DNA from: Streptosporangiaceae bacterium
GTDB lineage: Bacteria > Actinomycetota > Actinomycetes > Streptosporangiales > Streptosporangiaceae
Assembly (NCBI GenBank): GCA_030043395.1
Contig: JASHXW010000262.1
Span: 1-7,582 of the forward strand
Direction of reading: 5' to 3'
Length of the DNA stretch: 7,582 nt
Position numbers and translations under genes: made by a program
Shown: piece after piece, positions 1 to 5,127 of the stretch
Layout: every line of letters begins with the position of its first letter
Position numbering within the stretch: position 1 is the stretch's first letter
Notes under the pieces: generated by a model
Told to the model about the DNA's origin: nothing
Database searches by the model: none
Seen by the model: only the letters and a program-made list of their open reading frames with translations

Positions 1-569
1 CCATCGCGTCCGCTCCAGGCGAGCCGCTCGCGATCACCGTGGAACGCCTCGACGAAGGCGAGGTCTCGCCCTACCTCACGCAGGAGTTGCGGGCGGGCGA
101 CCAGTTCGAGCTGCGCGGCCCGATCGGCGGGTATTTCGTCTGGGACGCGAGCGACCCCCGGCCGCTGCTCCTGGCCGCCGGCGGCTCGGGGATCGTCCCG
201 CTCCGGTCGATCCTGCGGTACCGCGACCTCTCCGGCAGCACGGTGCCGACCCGGCTGCTCTATTCAGCACGGTCCCTGCCGGACGTGATCTATCGGCACG
301 AGCTGGACACCTACGCCGATGGCGTCGAGGTGACTTACACGCTGACCAGGCAGCAGCCGCCCGGGTGGAGTGGTCGTACCGGCCGGGTCACTGCCGCGAT
401 GCTCGCCGAGGTGGCCTGGCCGGGCGCGCAGGACCCTGTCGCGTTCGCGTGCGGCCCGACTAGCTTCGTAGAGGCAGTCGCGAGTGAGCTTGTTCACCTG
501 GGATATCCGCCGGCGCAAGTCAAGACCGAGCGCTTCGGACCGACGGGAAACGCCGATGAACGAGCTTGA
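1..569 (+). CDS. FAD/NAD(P)-binding ferredoxin-reductase-like oxidoreductase (5' end outside window)
   Basis: This is the C-terminal ~188 residues of a flavin reductase of the ferredoxin-NADP reductase fold. It would move electrons between NAD(P)H and a redox partner through FAD in the cytoplasm. The frame is open to the left edge, starting IASAPGEPLAITVERLDEGE, which matches the strand after the FAD-binding RxYS motif, so the GTG at 39 is internal and not the start. Next come the phosphate-binding loop of the NAD domain (LLLAAGGSGIVP, about 175-210), the nucleotide-binding FACGPTSFVEAV and the closing TERFGPTG. There is no C-terminal 2Fe-2S domain, so the protein is the short form, probably about 240 residues when complete. 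The stop overlaps the DUF6510-like gene by 14 bp, so the two are co-translated. As I recall, actinobacterial homologues of this pair often follow a molybdopterin sulfite-oxidase-like gene. That gene would lie to the left, so the sulfite-oxidase link is inference. Confidence 0.88.
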   Translation, partial: IASAPGEPLAITVERLDEGEVSPYLTQELRAGDQFELRGPIGGYFVWDASDPRPLLLAAGGSGIVPLRSILRYRDLSGSTVPTRLLYSARSLPDVIYRHELDTYADGVEVTYTLTRQQPPGWSGRTGRVTAAMLAEVAWPGAQDPVAFACGPTSFVEAVASELVHLGYPPAQVKTERFGPTGNADERA

Positions 570-810
570 CGGCAACGCCATCGGCGGATTGCTGCACCAG
601 GTGTTCAGGACCGAGATGACCGCCGCTACGGGGACCTGCGCCGCGTGCGGCTCGAGCGCTGCCGTGGCCGAGTTCGTCGTCTACTCCCGCGCGCCTGGAA
701 CCGTGGCGCGCTGCCGGACCTGCGCGAGCGTGCTGATGGTCATCGTGCAAGCGCGTGGCTTGAACTGCGTGGATCTGACGGGGCTTGCGTCGCTCGTGGC
801 CGGGCCATGA
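556..810 (+). CDS. DUF6510-type small zinc-ribbon-like protein, 84 aa
   Basis: This is an 84-residue soluble protein beginning MNELDGNAIGGLLHQVF. It has two Cys pairs, C28-A-A-C31 and C53-R-T-C56, spaced like a zinc ribbon or rubredoxin-type knuckle; a further Cys lies at 71. The length, the N-terminal LDGNA..G.L segment and the placement behind a ferredoxin-reductase-like gene fit what I recall of the uncharacterised DUF6510 family. Its biochemical role is unknown. It may bind zinc, or assist or regulate the reductase/molybdoenzyme pair; this is inference. The frame is open further upstream (to 484), but the ATG at 556 is preferred. It gives the family-like N-terminus and overlaps the reductase by only 14 bp, with a modest purine-rich stretch (GACGGGA, 541-547) ahead of it. 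Translation is probably coupled to the reductase. Confidence 0.8.
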   Translation: MNELDGNAIGGLLHQVFRTEMTAATGTCAACGSSAAVAEFVVYSRAPGTVARCRTCASVLMVIVQARGLNCVDLTGLASLVAGP

Positions 811-855
811 CGCCTCACGGGGCGCGGGGCCGAGGCAATAGCCGGTACGAAGGGC

Positions 856-891
856 TTGAACTAATATCTTGGCTTCCAGTATATTGGCGTC
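856..891 (+). promoter_or_regulatory. Promoter of the padR operon, predicted leaderless
   Basis: A -35-like TTGAAC (856-861; TTGA matches consensus) lies 18 nt before a -10-like TATATT (880-885; 5 of 6 matches). Six bases (GGCGTC) separate the -10 box from the ATG at 892, so +1 should fall on the A of the start codon. No Shine-Dalgarno-like purine run precedes 892, as expected of a leaderless mRNA, a common class in Actinobacteria. The stretch is strikingly AT-rich for this window. No mapped transcription start supports it; this is a sequence prediction. Confidence 0.65.
861..887. promoter_or_regulatory. 27-bp imperfect dyad, candidate PadR operator
   Basis: The left arm CTAATATCTTGG (861-872) and right arm CCAGTATATTGG (876-887) are inverted repeats matching at 9 of 12 positions around a 3-nt centre (CTT). 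The dyad spans the promoter spacer and the whole -10 box. PadR-family dimers bind AT-rich dyads at their own promoters, so the likely role is autorepression released by a ligand or stress. The arms do not show the classic ATGT-N8-ACAT PadR site, so the specificity would be subfamily-specific. Confidence 0.55.
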
Positions 892-1239
892 ATGGCAGCC
901 AACCCGATGACCGGACAGGCGTTCTTCGTGCTCACCGCGCTGGCGGACGGCCCGCGGCACGGGTACGGCATCGTGGGCGAGGTCACCGAACTGTCCGAAG
1001 GCCGGGTCCAGCTGAAGATCGGCAGCCTGTACGGGGTGCTTGACCGCCTCGCCGCGGAGGGGCTGATCGAGCCCGACCGGGAGGAAGCGCACGACGGGCG
1101 GCTGCGCCGCTACTACCGGCTCACCGAGGAGGGGCGCAGCGCGCTCGCCGAGGAGGCCGAGCTGCGCGACGCCACCGCTCGGGTGGTGCGGGCACGGCTG
1201 GGCAAGGCAGGCCAGGCGACAGCCGGAGCGCCCGGATGA
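892..1239 (+). CDS. PadR family transcriptional regulator
   Basis: This 115-residue DNA-binding regulator is of the short PadR type: a winged helix with no long C-terminal Vir_act_alpha_C domain. Landmarks are the N-terminal helix FFVLTALADGPRHGYGI (11-27, with the hallmark HGYGI), the recognition helix IGSLYGVLDRLAAEGLIE (43-60), and the wing strand and turn RRYYRLTEEGRSAL (72-85). A short dimerisation helix follows, with a charged, alanine-rich tail. Such proteins usually repress adjacent membrane or transporter genes and leave DNA on ligand binding. The ATG at 892 is chosen because it sits six bases after a -10 box (leaderless start); Met6 (907) is a less likely alternative. The stop overlaps the next ATG as ATGA (1236-1239), so regulator and membrane protein are translationally coupled. 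Confidence 0.92.
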   Translation: MAANPMTGQAFFVLTALADGPRHGYGIVGEVTELSEGRVQLKIGSLYGVLDRLAAEGLIEPDREEAHDGRLRRYYRLTEEGRSALAEEAELRDATARVVRARLGKAGQATAGAPG

Positions 1240-2288
1240 GCAGCGAGCTGGAGCGGCGTTACCGGCGTGTGCTGCGGCTGCTGCCCGGCTGGTACCGGGA
1301 CCAGTGGGAGCAGGACATGGTCGCCGCGTTCCTCGACAGCTGGCATACCGGCGATCCGGCGGCGGACGCCTACATCGGCGCGGCAGCCGGCCCGAGCACC
1401 GCCGAGGTCGCGAGCGTGGCAGGCCTGGCGCTCCGGCTGCACCTGGGCGGTCCAAGCACTGCGCGGCGGTTCGCGTGGGGCCAGGCGATCCGGCGCGCGG
1501 TGCTCGCCGTGCTTCTGGTGCACGCTGTGCTGGCCGTGGACATCGTGGTGTTCCTGGTGCGGTACCGCCGCCTGATCGGCTGGCTGCCCGCGCCGAAGGG
1601 GACCTTGCTGACTTTCTCCTCGCCGTCAGGCGGTGTCTGGGCAATGGTGTTTTGCCTGGTGACCGTCAGCTGGATCGTGATTTTCGTGGCGCTGGCCCTG
1701 GGGTACTACCGCACTGCCCGGATCCTCGCGGCGCTGGCGATCGTGCCTGGCCTGGTCGCCTTGCTGCAAGCGCACTTCACCGGCATCCTGCCGGCGCCGT
1801 TCGGACCGTGGGGGTTCTGGGTCCTCATCGATCTTGCTCCGGTCCTGGCCATGACCGCTTTCTACCGGGACGCCCCGCGGGCGGCGACCCGGCTGTGGCT
1901 GCTGAGCCTGCCCGCCGGTTACCTCCTGGTGTACGGGCCGGTGCTGGCGCTCGAGGCGACAGGGAACTCCGCCTGGCTCCCGGACTTCCCCGGGCTTTGC
2001 TGCTTGCTGGTCGCCCTCGCCTGCCTGGCGCACGCGCCGAGGGCCTGGTCGCGCAAGGTCGCCGGCTCGGGGCAGTGGTCGCTGGCCCTGGCACTGCTGG
2101 CCGCCGTCGCGGCGGTGTACAGGATCGTCTCGCTCACCAGCTACCTGACCGACCCGCACCTGATCAACGTGGGCCTGGCCGAACTGCTCATCATGCTGGC
2201 CGCCACCGCGCTGATCGCCCCCGACGCCGCCCGCGCCCAGACGGCAACGCCCGCGCCGCCACCGCACCCCCGCGCCATAACTGCCTGA
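1236..2288 (+). CDS. PadR-linked polytopic membrane protein
   Basis: This 350-residue integral membrane protein has no recognised enzymatic motif. Residues 1-35 (LERRYRRVLRLLPGWYRDQW...) form an amphipathic, Arg-rich cytoplasmic helical segment. It resembles the short prefix domain seen on actinobacterial PadR-associated membrane proteins and permeases. About eight hydrophobic segments follow, near residues 87-109, 133-156, 161-180, 190-209, 218-239, 250-267, 281-301 and 309-328. The protein ends in an Ala/Pro-rich tail. No ATP-binding partner is encoded nearby, so I would not call it an ABC permease. The start overlaps the PadR stop, and GGAG at 1225-1228 lies 7 nt upstream. The 3' end abuts the lipoprotein gene. 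The likely role is an envelope sensor, transporter component or structural membrane protein controlled by the PadR repressor; the substrate is unknown. Confidence 0.85.
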   Translation: MSSELERRYRRVLRLLPGWYRDQWEQDMVAAFLDSWHTGDPAADAYIGAAAGPSTAEVASVAGLALRLHLGGPSTARRFAWGQAIRRAVLAVLLVHAVLAVDIVVFLVRYRRLIGWLPAPKGTLLTFSSPSGGVWAMVFCLVTVSWIVIFVALALGYYRTARILAALAIVPGLVALLQAHFTGILPAPFGPWGFWVLIDLAPVLAMTAFYRDAPRAATRLWLLSLPAGYLLVYGPVLALEATGNSAWLPDFPGLCCLLVALACLAHAPRAWSRKVAGSGQWSLALALLAAVAAVYRIVSLTSYLTDPHLINVGLAELLIMLAATALIAPDAARAQTATPAPPPHPRAITA

Positions 2289-2289
2289 T

Positions 2290-2294
2290 GAGGA
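2290..2294 (+). promoter_or_regulatory. Ribosome binding site deciding the lipoprotein start
   Basis: GAGGA ends 8 nt before the ATG at 2303, an ideal Shine-Dalgarno distance. The in-frame ATG at 2288 has no such site, although it forms a TGATG junction with the membrane-protein stop and could be reached by termination-reinitiation. The site favours 2303 as the main start. Confidence 0.5.
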
Positions 2295-2302
2295 CCAAGT
2301 TC

Positions 2303-2983
2303 ATGCCATCGCAGCTGCCGTTCCGCGCGCGGCCGGTCCTGGCCTGCGCGCTGGCTGTCACCGGCCTCGTGCTTGCCGCCGCCGGCTGCAGCCACGTCAC
2401 TCCACTCGGGCCGGACCCGTCGCCGCAGAGCCTGCCGCCGGTGCGCCATCTTGGCTCGCCGATCGTGGTGCAAGTCATGCGCATCGTGCCTTCCACCGCA
2501 ACGGGCCAGTGCCCGGCCGGGTCAGTGCACACCTCCGGGGCCGGCCCCGCAGTCCAGGTCGTAGGACCGCCGCGGGTCGTGCAGGTTCGCATTGTGCACG
2601 GTCAGGAGCGCACGATCACTCCTAGCCCGACGGCTACGGCGCCGCCCCCTGGCTGGCCGCGCGTGGCCTGCTACCAGCCGGTGGGCAGGCCGGTCACGGT
2701 CACTTCCGCAGCGGTCTCCTCGGTTGCCACCTACCCGCACCAGCCTGGGCGGGTTTCCTACGGATTCGTCGTCGCATTTCCTGCTGCCGACGTGCCCGCG
2801 CTGACGGCGGAAGTTCACCGGGCCTACGACTCTGGCGATGCCCTCGGAACGAGCATCGCCGGGAAGCTCTGGGAGGCTCCCCAACCAAGCATCAGGTTCA
2901 TCGCGCTCCGGGCCGAGCAGATCAACCTGCTCAGCCGCAGTCAGGCCGTCCGCTTGCGCCGCCTGCTGATCCCGTCCAGCTGA
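2303..2983 (+). CDS. Putative lipoprotein with SecD P1-head-like domain
   Basis: This is a secreted, membrane-anchored protein of 226 residues, or 231 if the ATG at 2288 is used. The signal peptide has a basic n-region (RAR), a hydrophobic core (VLACALAVTGLVLAAAG) and a lipobox-like AAGC, with the lipidated Cys at residue 29. Ala at -3 is weaker than the usual Leu. A Pro-rich linker follows, then a domain covering roughly the last 100 residues. Numbered from the 2288 Met, it shows CYQPVGRPVTVTSAAV (128-143), VSYGFVVAFPAADVPALTAE (156-175), AGKLWEAPQP (191-200) and INLLSRSQAVRLRRLL (212-227). I read these as the SecD P1-head pattern (YxLGP..VTG, strand, DGxVxSAP, GxFTxxEAxxLAxxL). Cys75 and Cys128 could form a disulfide outside the membrane. 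The gene is the last of the PadR operon. The SecD resemblance is by eye; the function, perhaps binding a peptide or protein at the outer face, is inference. Confidence 0.75.
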   Translation: MPSQLPFRARPVLACALAVTGLVLAAAGCSHVTPLGPDPSPQSLPPVRHLGSPIVVQVMRIVPSTATGQCPAGSVHTSGAGPAVQVVGPPRVVQVRIVHGQERTITPSPTATAPPPGWPRVACYQPVGRPVTVTSAAVSSVATYPHQPGRVSYGFVVAFPAADVPALTAEVHRAYDSGDALGTSIAGKLWEAPQPSIRFIALRAEQINLLSRSQAVRLRRLLIPSS

Positions 2984-3125
2984 CCGGGAACGCCAGCGCC
3001 GCCGGCCGTCATGGTGTCATCAGCGCCGCGCCTGCGGCCACGTCGCACAATGGGTCTTCTGCCCTGAGAGCTAGTCTGCTCTGGCCCGCGCACTCGTCGC
3101 CGCCGTTCGGAAATGGGGAGAAACA
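2984..3125 (+). promoter_or_regulatory. Gap upstream of the aldo/keto reductase; weak promoter candidate
   Basis: This 142-bp gap separates the PadR operon from the reductase. TAGTCT (3072-3077) fits the loose actinobacterial TANNNT -10 form and sits exactly between inverted arms AGAGC (3067-3071) and GCTCT (3078-3082), an operator-like arrangement. No good -35 is visible. A strong Shine-Dalgarno GGGGAG (3115-3120) precedes the ATG at 3126 by 5 nt and fixes the reductase start. I see no clear terminator for the upstream operon. Confidence 0.25.
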
Positions 3126-4154
3126 ATGGAATATCGACAGCTTGGGCGCACCGGAGTGTCGGTAAGCAAGCTGTGCCTCGGCACGATGATGTTCGGCGAC
3201 TGGGGCACCAAGGACCACGACGAGAGCATCAGGATCATTCACCGCGCTCTGGACGCCGGCATCAACTTCGTCGACACCGCCGACGTCTACTCGCGAGGTG
3301 AGTCGGAAGTCATCGTCGGCAAGGCCCTAGCCGGCGCTCGCCGCGAGAACGTCGTGCTTGCCACCAAGGTGCACATGCCGATGGACGACGATCCCAACCA
3401 CAAGGGGAACTCCCGGCGCTGGATCACCGCTGAGGTGGAGAACTCATTGCGGCGCCTCGGCACCGAGTGGATCGACCTGTACCAGGTTCACCGGTACGAC
3501 CCGGACACCGACATCGACGAGACTCTCGGCGCGCTCACTGACCTGGTGCGGGCTGGAAAGGTCCGCTACATCGGGCACTCGACGTGGCCGGCCTCCGCGA
3601 TCGTGGAAGCGCAGTGGACCGCGCGTGAGCGCGGCAGGGAGCGGTTCAGGTGCGAGCAGCCACCGTACTCGATGCTCACGCGGGGCATCGAGACGGACGT
3701 CCTGCCCACCTGCGCGCGCTACGGGATGGGCGTGATCCCGTGGAGCCCGCTGGCTGGCGGCTGGCTCACCGGCCGCTACCGCAAGGACGCCGAGATCAGC
3801 GGACCCTCCTCGCGCGCCCGTCAGCGGCTCGTCAACCGCTTCGACCTCTCGCTCGCGGCCAACCAGCGCAAGCTCGACGCCGTCGAGCAGCTGGCGAAGC
3901 TCGCCAGCGACGCGGGGATCTCGCTGATCGAGATGGCGATCGCGTTCGTCATCCGCCACCCGGCGGTGACCGCGGCGATCATCGGCCCGCGGACGATGGA
4001 GCACCTGGAATCCCAGCTCAGCGCCGCTGACGTCGCGCTTTCCGACGAGGTGCTTGACCGCATCGACGAGATCGTGGAGCCGGGGGTGACGATCAACTCA
4101 GCCGACAGCGGCTGGATCAGCCCGGCCCTGCAGGCGGCTGCCCGGCGCCGGTAA
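3126..4154 (+). CDS. Aldo/keto reductase
   Basis: This 342-residue cytoplasmic NADPH-dependent oxidoreductase has the (alpha/beta)8 AKR fold and reduces carbonyls of aldehydes, ketones or sugars. The N-terminus MEYRQLGRTGVSVSKLCLGT is typical of AKR families acting on diverse carbonyl compounds. The full catalytic tetrad is visible: D50 and Y55 in FVDTADVY, K81 in LATKVH, and H122 in LYQVHRYDP. The C-terminal cofactor-phosphate motif IIGPRTMEHLESQL (285-298) is also present. Length is normal for the family. GGGGAG 5 nt upstream supports the start. The gene appears to be a single unit: it is preceded by a 142-bp gap and converges on the LLM oxidoreductase gene, overlapping its 3' end by 38 bp. 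A perfect hairpin just after the stop probably ends its transcript. The physiological substrate cannot be told from sequence. Confidence 0.95.
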   Translation: MEYRQLGRTGVSVSKLCLGTMMFGDWGTKDHDESIRIIHRALDAGINFVDTADVYSRGESEVIVGKALAGARRENVVLATKVHMPMDDDPNHKGNSRRWITAEVENSLRRLGTEWIDLYQVHRYDPDTDIDETLGALTDLVRAGKVRYIGHSTWPASAIVEAQWTARERGRERFRCEQPPYSMLTRGIETDVLPTCARYGMGVIPWSPLAGGWLTGRYRKDAEISGPSSRARQRLVNRFDLSLAANQRKLDAVEQLAKLASDAGISLIEMAIAFVIRHPAVTAAIIGPRTMEHLESQLSAADVALSDEVLDRIDEIVEPGVTINSADSGWISPALQAAARRR

Positions 4155-5004
4155 GCCAGCGGGCGGCCAGTTGCCTGACCCAACTGGCCGCCTCGTCCGG
4201 GGCAGGCGGCGGCTCGGCCACGAGGACGACCTCGGTCACGCCTGCCTCGGCTAGCTCGGGCAGGACAGCGGGATCGCCGTCGCTCAGGGCAACCGCGACG
4301 CTCAGGTCCCGCAGGCTGCGGCCATTGCGCTGGCACTCCCCGGCCAGCGCGGTGACCCGCTCGGCAACGGCATTCACGGGGAGGTTGAATCCGTACCACC
4401 CGTCAGCGAAGGACGCGACCCGCGCGAGCGCCGCGTCACTGTTGCCGCCCACGACAACCGGAATCCTCCGGCGAACCGGCTTAGGGTTGACGCGCACCGA
4501 GTCGAAGCCGGAGAACTCGCCCGCGAACGAGGCGACGTCCTCCGCCCACAGGCTGCGCATAGCGGCCACGTACTCCGCCGTGCGGCGCCCGCGGCCGGTG
4601 AACGGCACGCCAAGCGCGGTGAACTCCTCAGCCGACCAGCCGATGCCGATCCCGAGCGTCAGCCTCCCGCCGGACAGCACGTCCAGCGTGGCGGCCTGCT
4701 TCGCGGTCAGCACCGGATTGTGCTCGGGCAGCAGCAGGACGCCGGTCGCCAGCCCGATCGTCGCCGTCACGCCCGCGATGAAGCTCAGGCTGAGCAGCGG
4801 GTCCAGCCAGTCGGCGTCAGCCGGAACGGCGATCCGGCCGTCCGGCGCATATGGGTACCGTGACTGGGGCCGGTCGACCATGACAATGTGCTCGCCAAGC
4901 CACAAGTTGGCCAGGCCGCAGGCCTCGGCCGTCGCCGCGACTGCGCTGATCACCTCCGGCCGGGCCCCGGCGCCGATGCCCAGGGCGTGCAAGCCAACGC
5001 GCAT
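4117..5004 (-). CDS. LLM-class, probably F420-dependent oxidoreductase (TIGR03619-like)
   Basis: This 295-residue luciferase-like TIM-barrel enzyme probably uses reduced coenzyme F420, or flavin, for hydride transfer to an unknown substrate. It reads ATAEACGLANLWLGEHIVM (24-42), YPYAPDG (50-56), DPLLSLSFIAGVTATIGLATGV (68-89), LLPEHNPVLTAKQAATLDVL followed by SGGRLTLGIGIGW (91-123), and EEFTALGVPFTGRGRRTAEY (126-145). As I recall, these match the TIGR03619 actinobacterial subgroup well. Later, IPVVVGGNSDAALARVASFADGWYG (181-205) is the conserved LLM cofactor-binding strand and loop. The ATG at 5004 is preceded on its own strand by a G-rich site (AGGGGGG), which sits close to the start. The gene converges on the aldo/keto reductase and diverges from the alpha/beta hydrolase across a 123-bp gap, so it is likely monocistronic. 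Its last ~25 codons contain a perfect hairpin. Confidence 0.93.
   Translation of the reverse strand: MRVGLHALGIGAGARPEVISAVAATAEACGLANLWLGEHIVMVDRPQSRYPYAPDGRIAVPADADWLDPLLSLSFIAGVTATIGLATGVLLLPEHNPVLTAKQAATLDVLSGGRLTLGIGIGWSAEEFTALGVPFTGRGRRTAEYVAAMRSLWAEDVASFAGEFSGFDSVRVNPKPVRRRIPVVVGGNSDAALARVASFADGWYGFNLPVNAVAERVTALAGECQRNGRSLRDLSVAVALSDGDPAVLPELAEAGVTEVVLVAEPPPAPDEAASWVRQLAARWLTGAGQPPAGPG
4162..4192. terminator. Perfect 12-bp stem hairpin after the AKR stop, inside the LLM gene
   Basis: GGCGGCCAGTTG (4162-4173) and CAACTGGCCGCC (4181-4192) are exact inverted repeats around a 7-nt loop (CCTGACC). The hairpin starts 7 nt after the reductase stop codon, the right place for a terminator. 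There is no T tract on either side, as is common for actinobacterial terminators. On the opposite strand it encodes residues 271-281 of the LLM enzyme, 42 nt before that gene's stop. Confidence 0.6.
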
Positions 5005-5127
5005 GTCCCCCCTAGCGGGCGCGGTCCTTCGAGCCCAGGTCGATCTTGCCCGTCACAATGGCGAATATCCGCATCGGCCGTCCGCACCGAGCGCTGCGTG
5101 CCAGGACGCGACCCCGGGAGGCACACG
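5005..5127. promoter_or_regulatory. Divergent intergenic region (LLM gene / alpha-beta hydrolase)
   Basis: This 123-bp gap must hold the promoters of two divergent genes. I see no convincing -35/-10 pair; CACAAT (5054-5059) is the closest -10-like hexamer on the plus strand. GGGAGG (5116-5121) is a strong Shine-Dalgarno 6 nt before the hydrolase ATG at 5128. It decides that start over the long upstream open frame. On the minus strand a G-rich run (5007-5013) serves the LLM gene. Confidence 0.35.

Noticed and set aside
812..836. GCCTC/GAGGC inverted repeat as a terminator after the DUF6510 gene
   Set aside because: It has only a 5-bp stem with a 15-nt loop and no T tract, expected by chance at this GC content.
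520..1644. 374-codon open frame on the minus strand
   Set aside because: It lies antisense to DUF6510, PadR and the membrane gene. The product is Arg/Pro/Ala-rich low-complexity sequence without family motifs, a usual shadow of high-GC coding DNA.
1304..2287. Long N-terminal extension of the lipoprotein frame
   Set aside because: The frame is open only as an alternate frame of the membrane-protein gene; a signal peptide with lipobox begins at 2288/2303.
2994..3029. Direct repeat CAGCGCCGC (2994-3002 and 3021-3029)
   Set aside because: Two copies of a 9-bp GC-only-like word are expected by chance here; no further copies or regulatory context.
4888..5127. Possible 80-residue N-terminal extension of the alpha/beta hydrolase
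   Set aside because: It overlaps the LLM gene start antisense and has no domain. The ATG at 5128 has an excellent Shine-Dalgarno and gives the normal family length.
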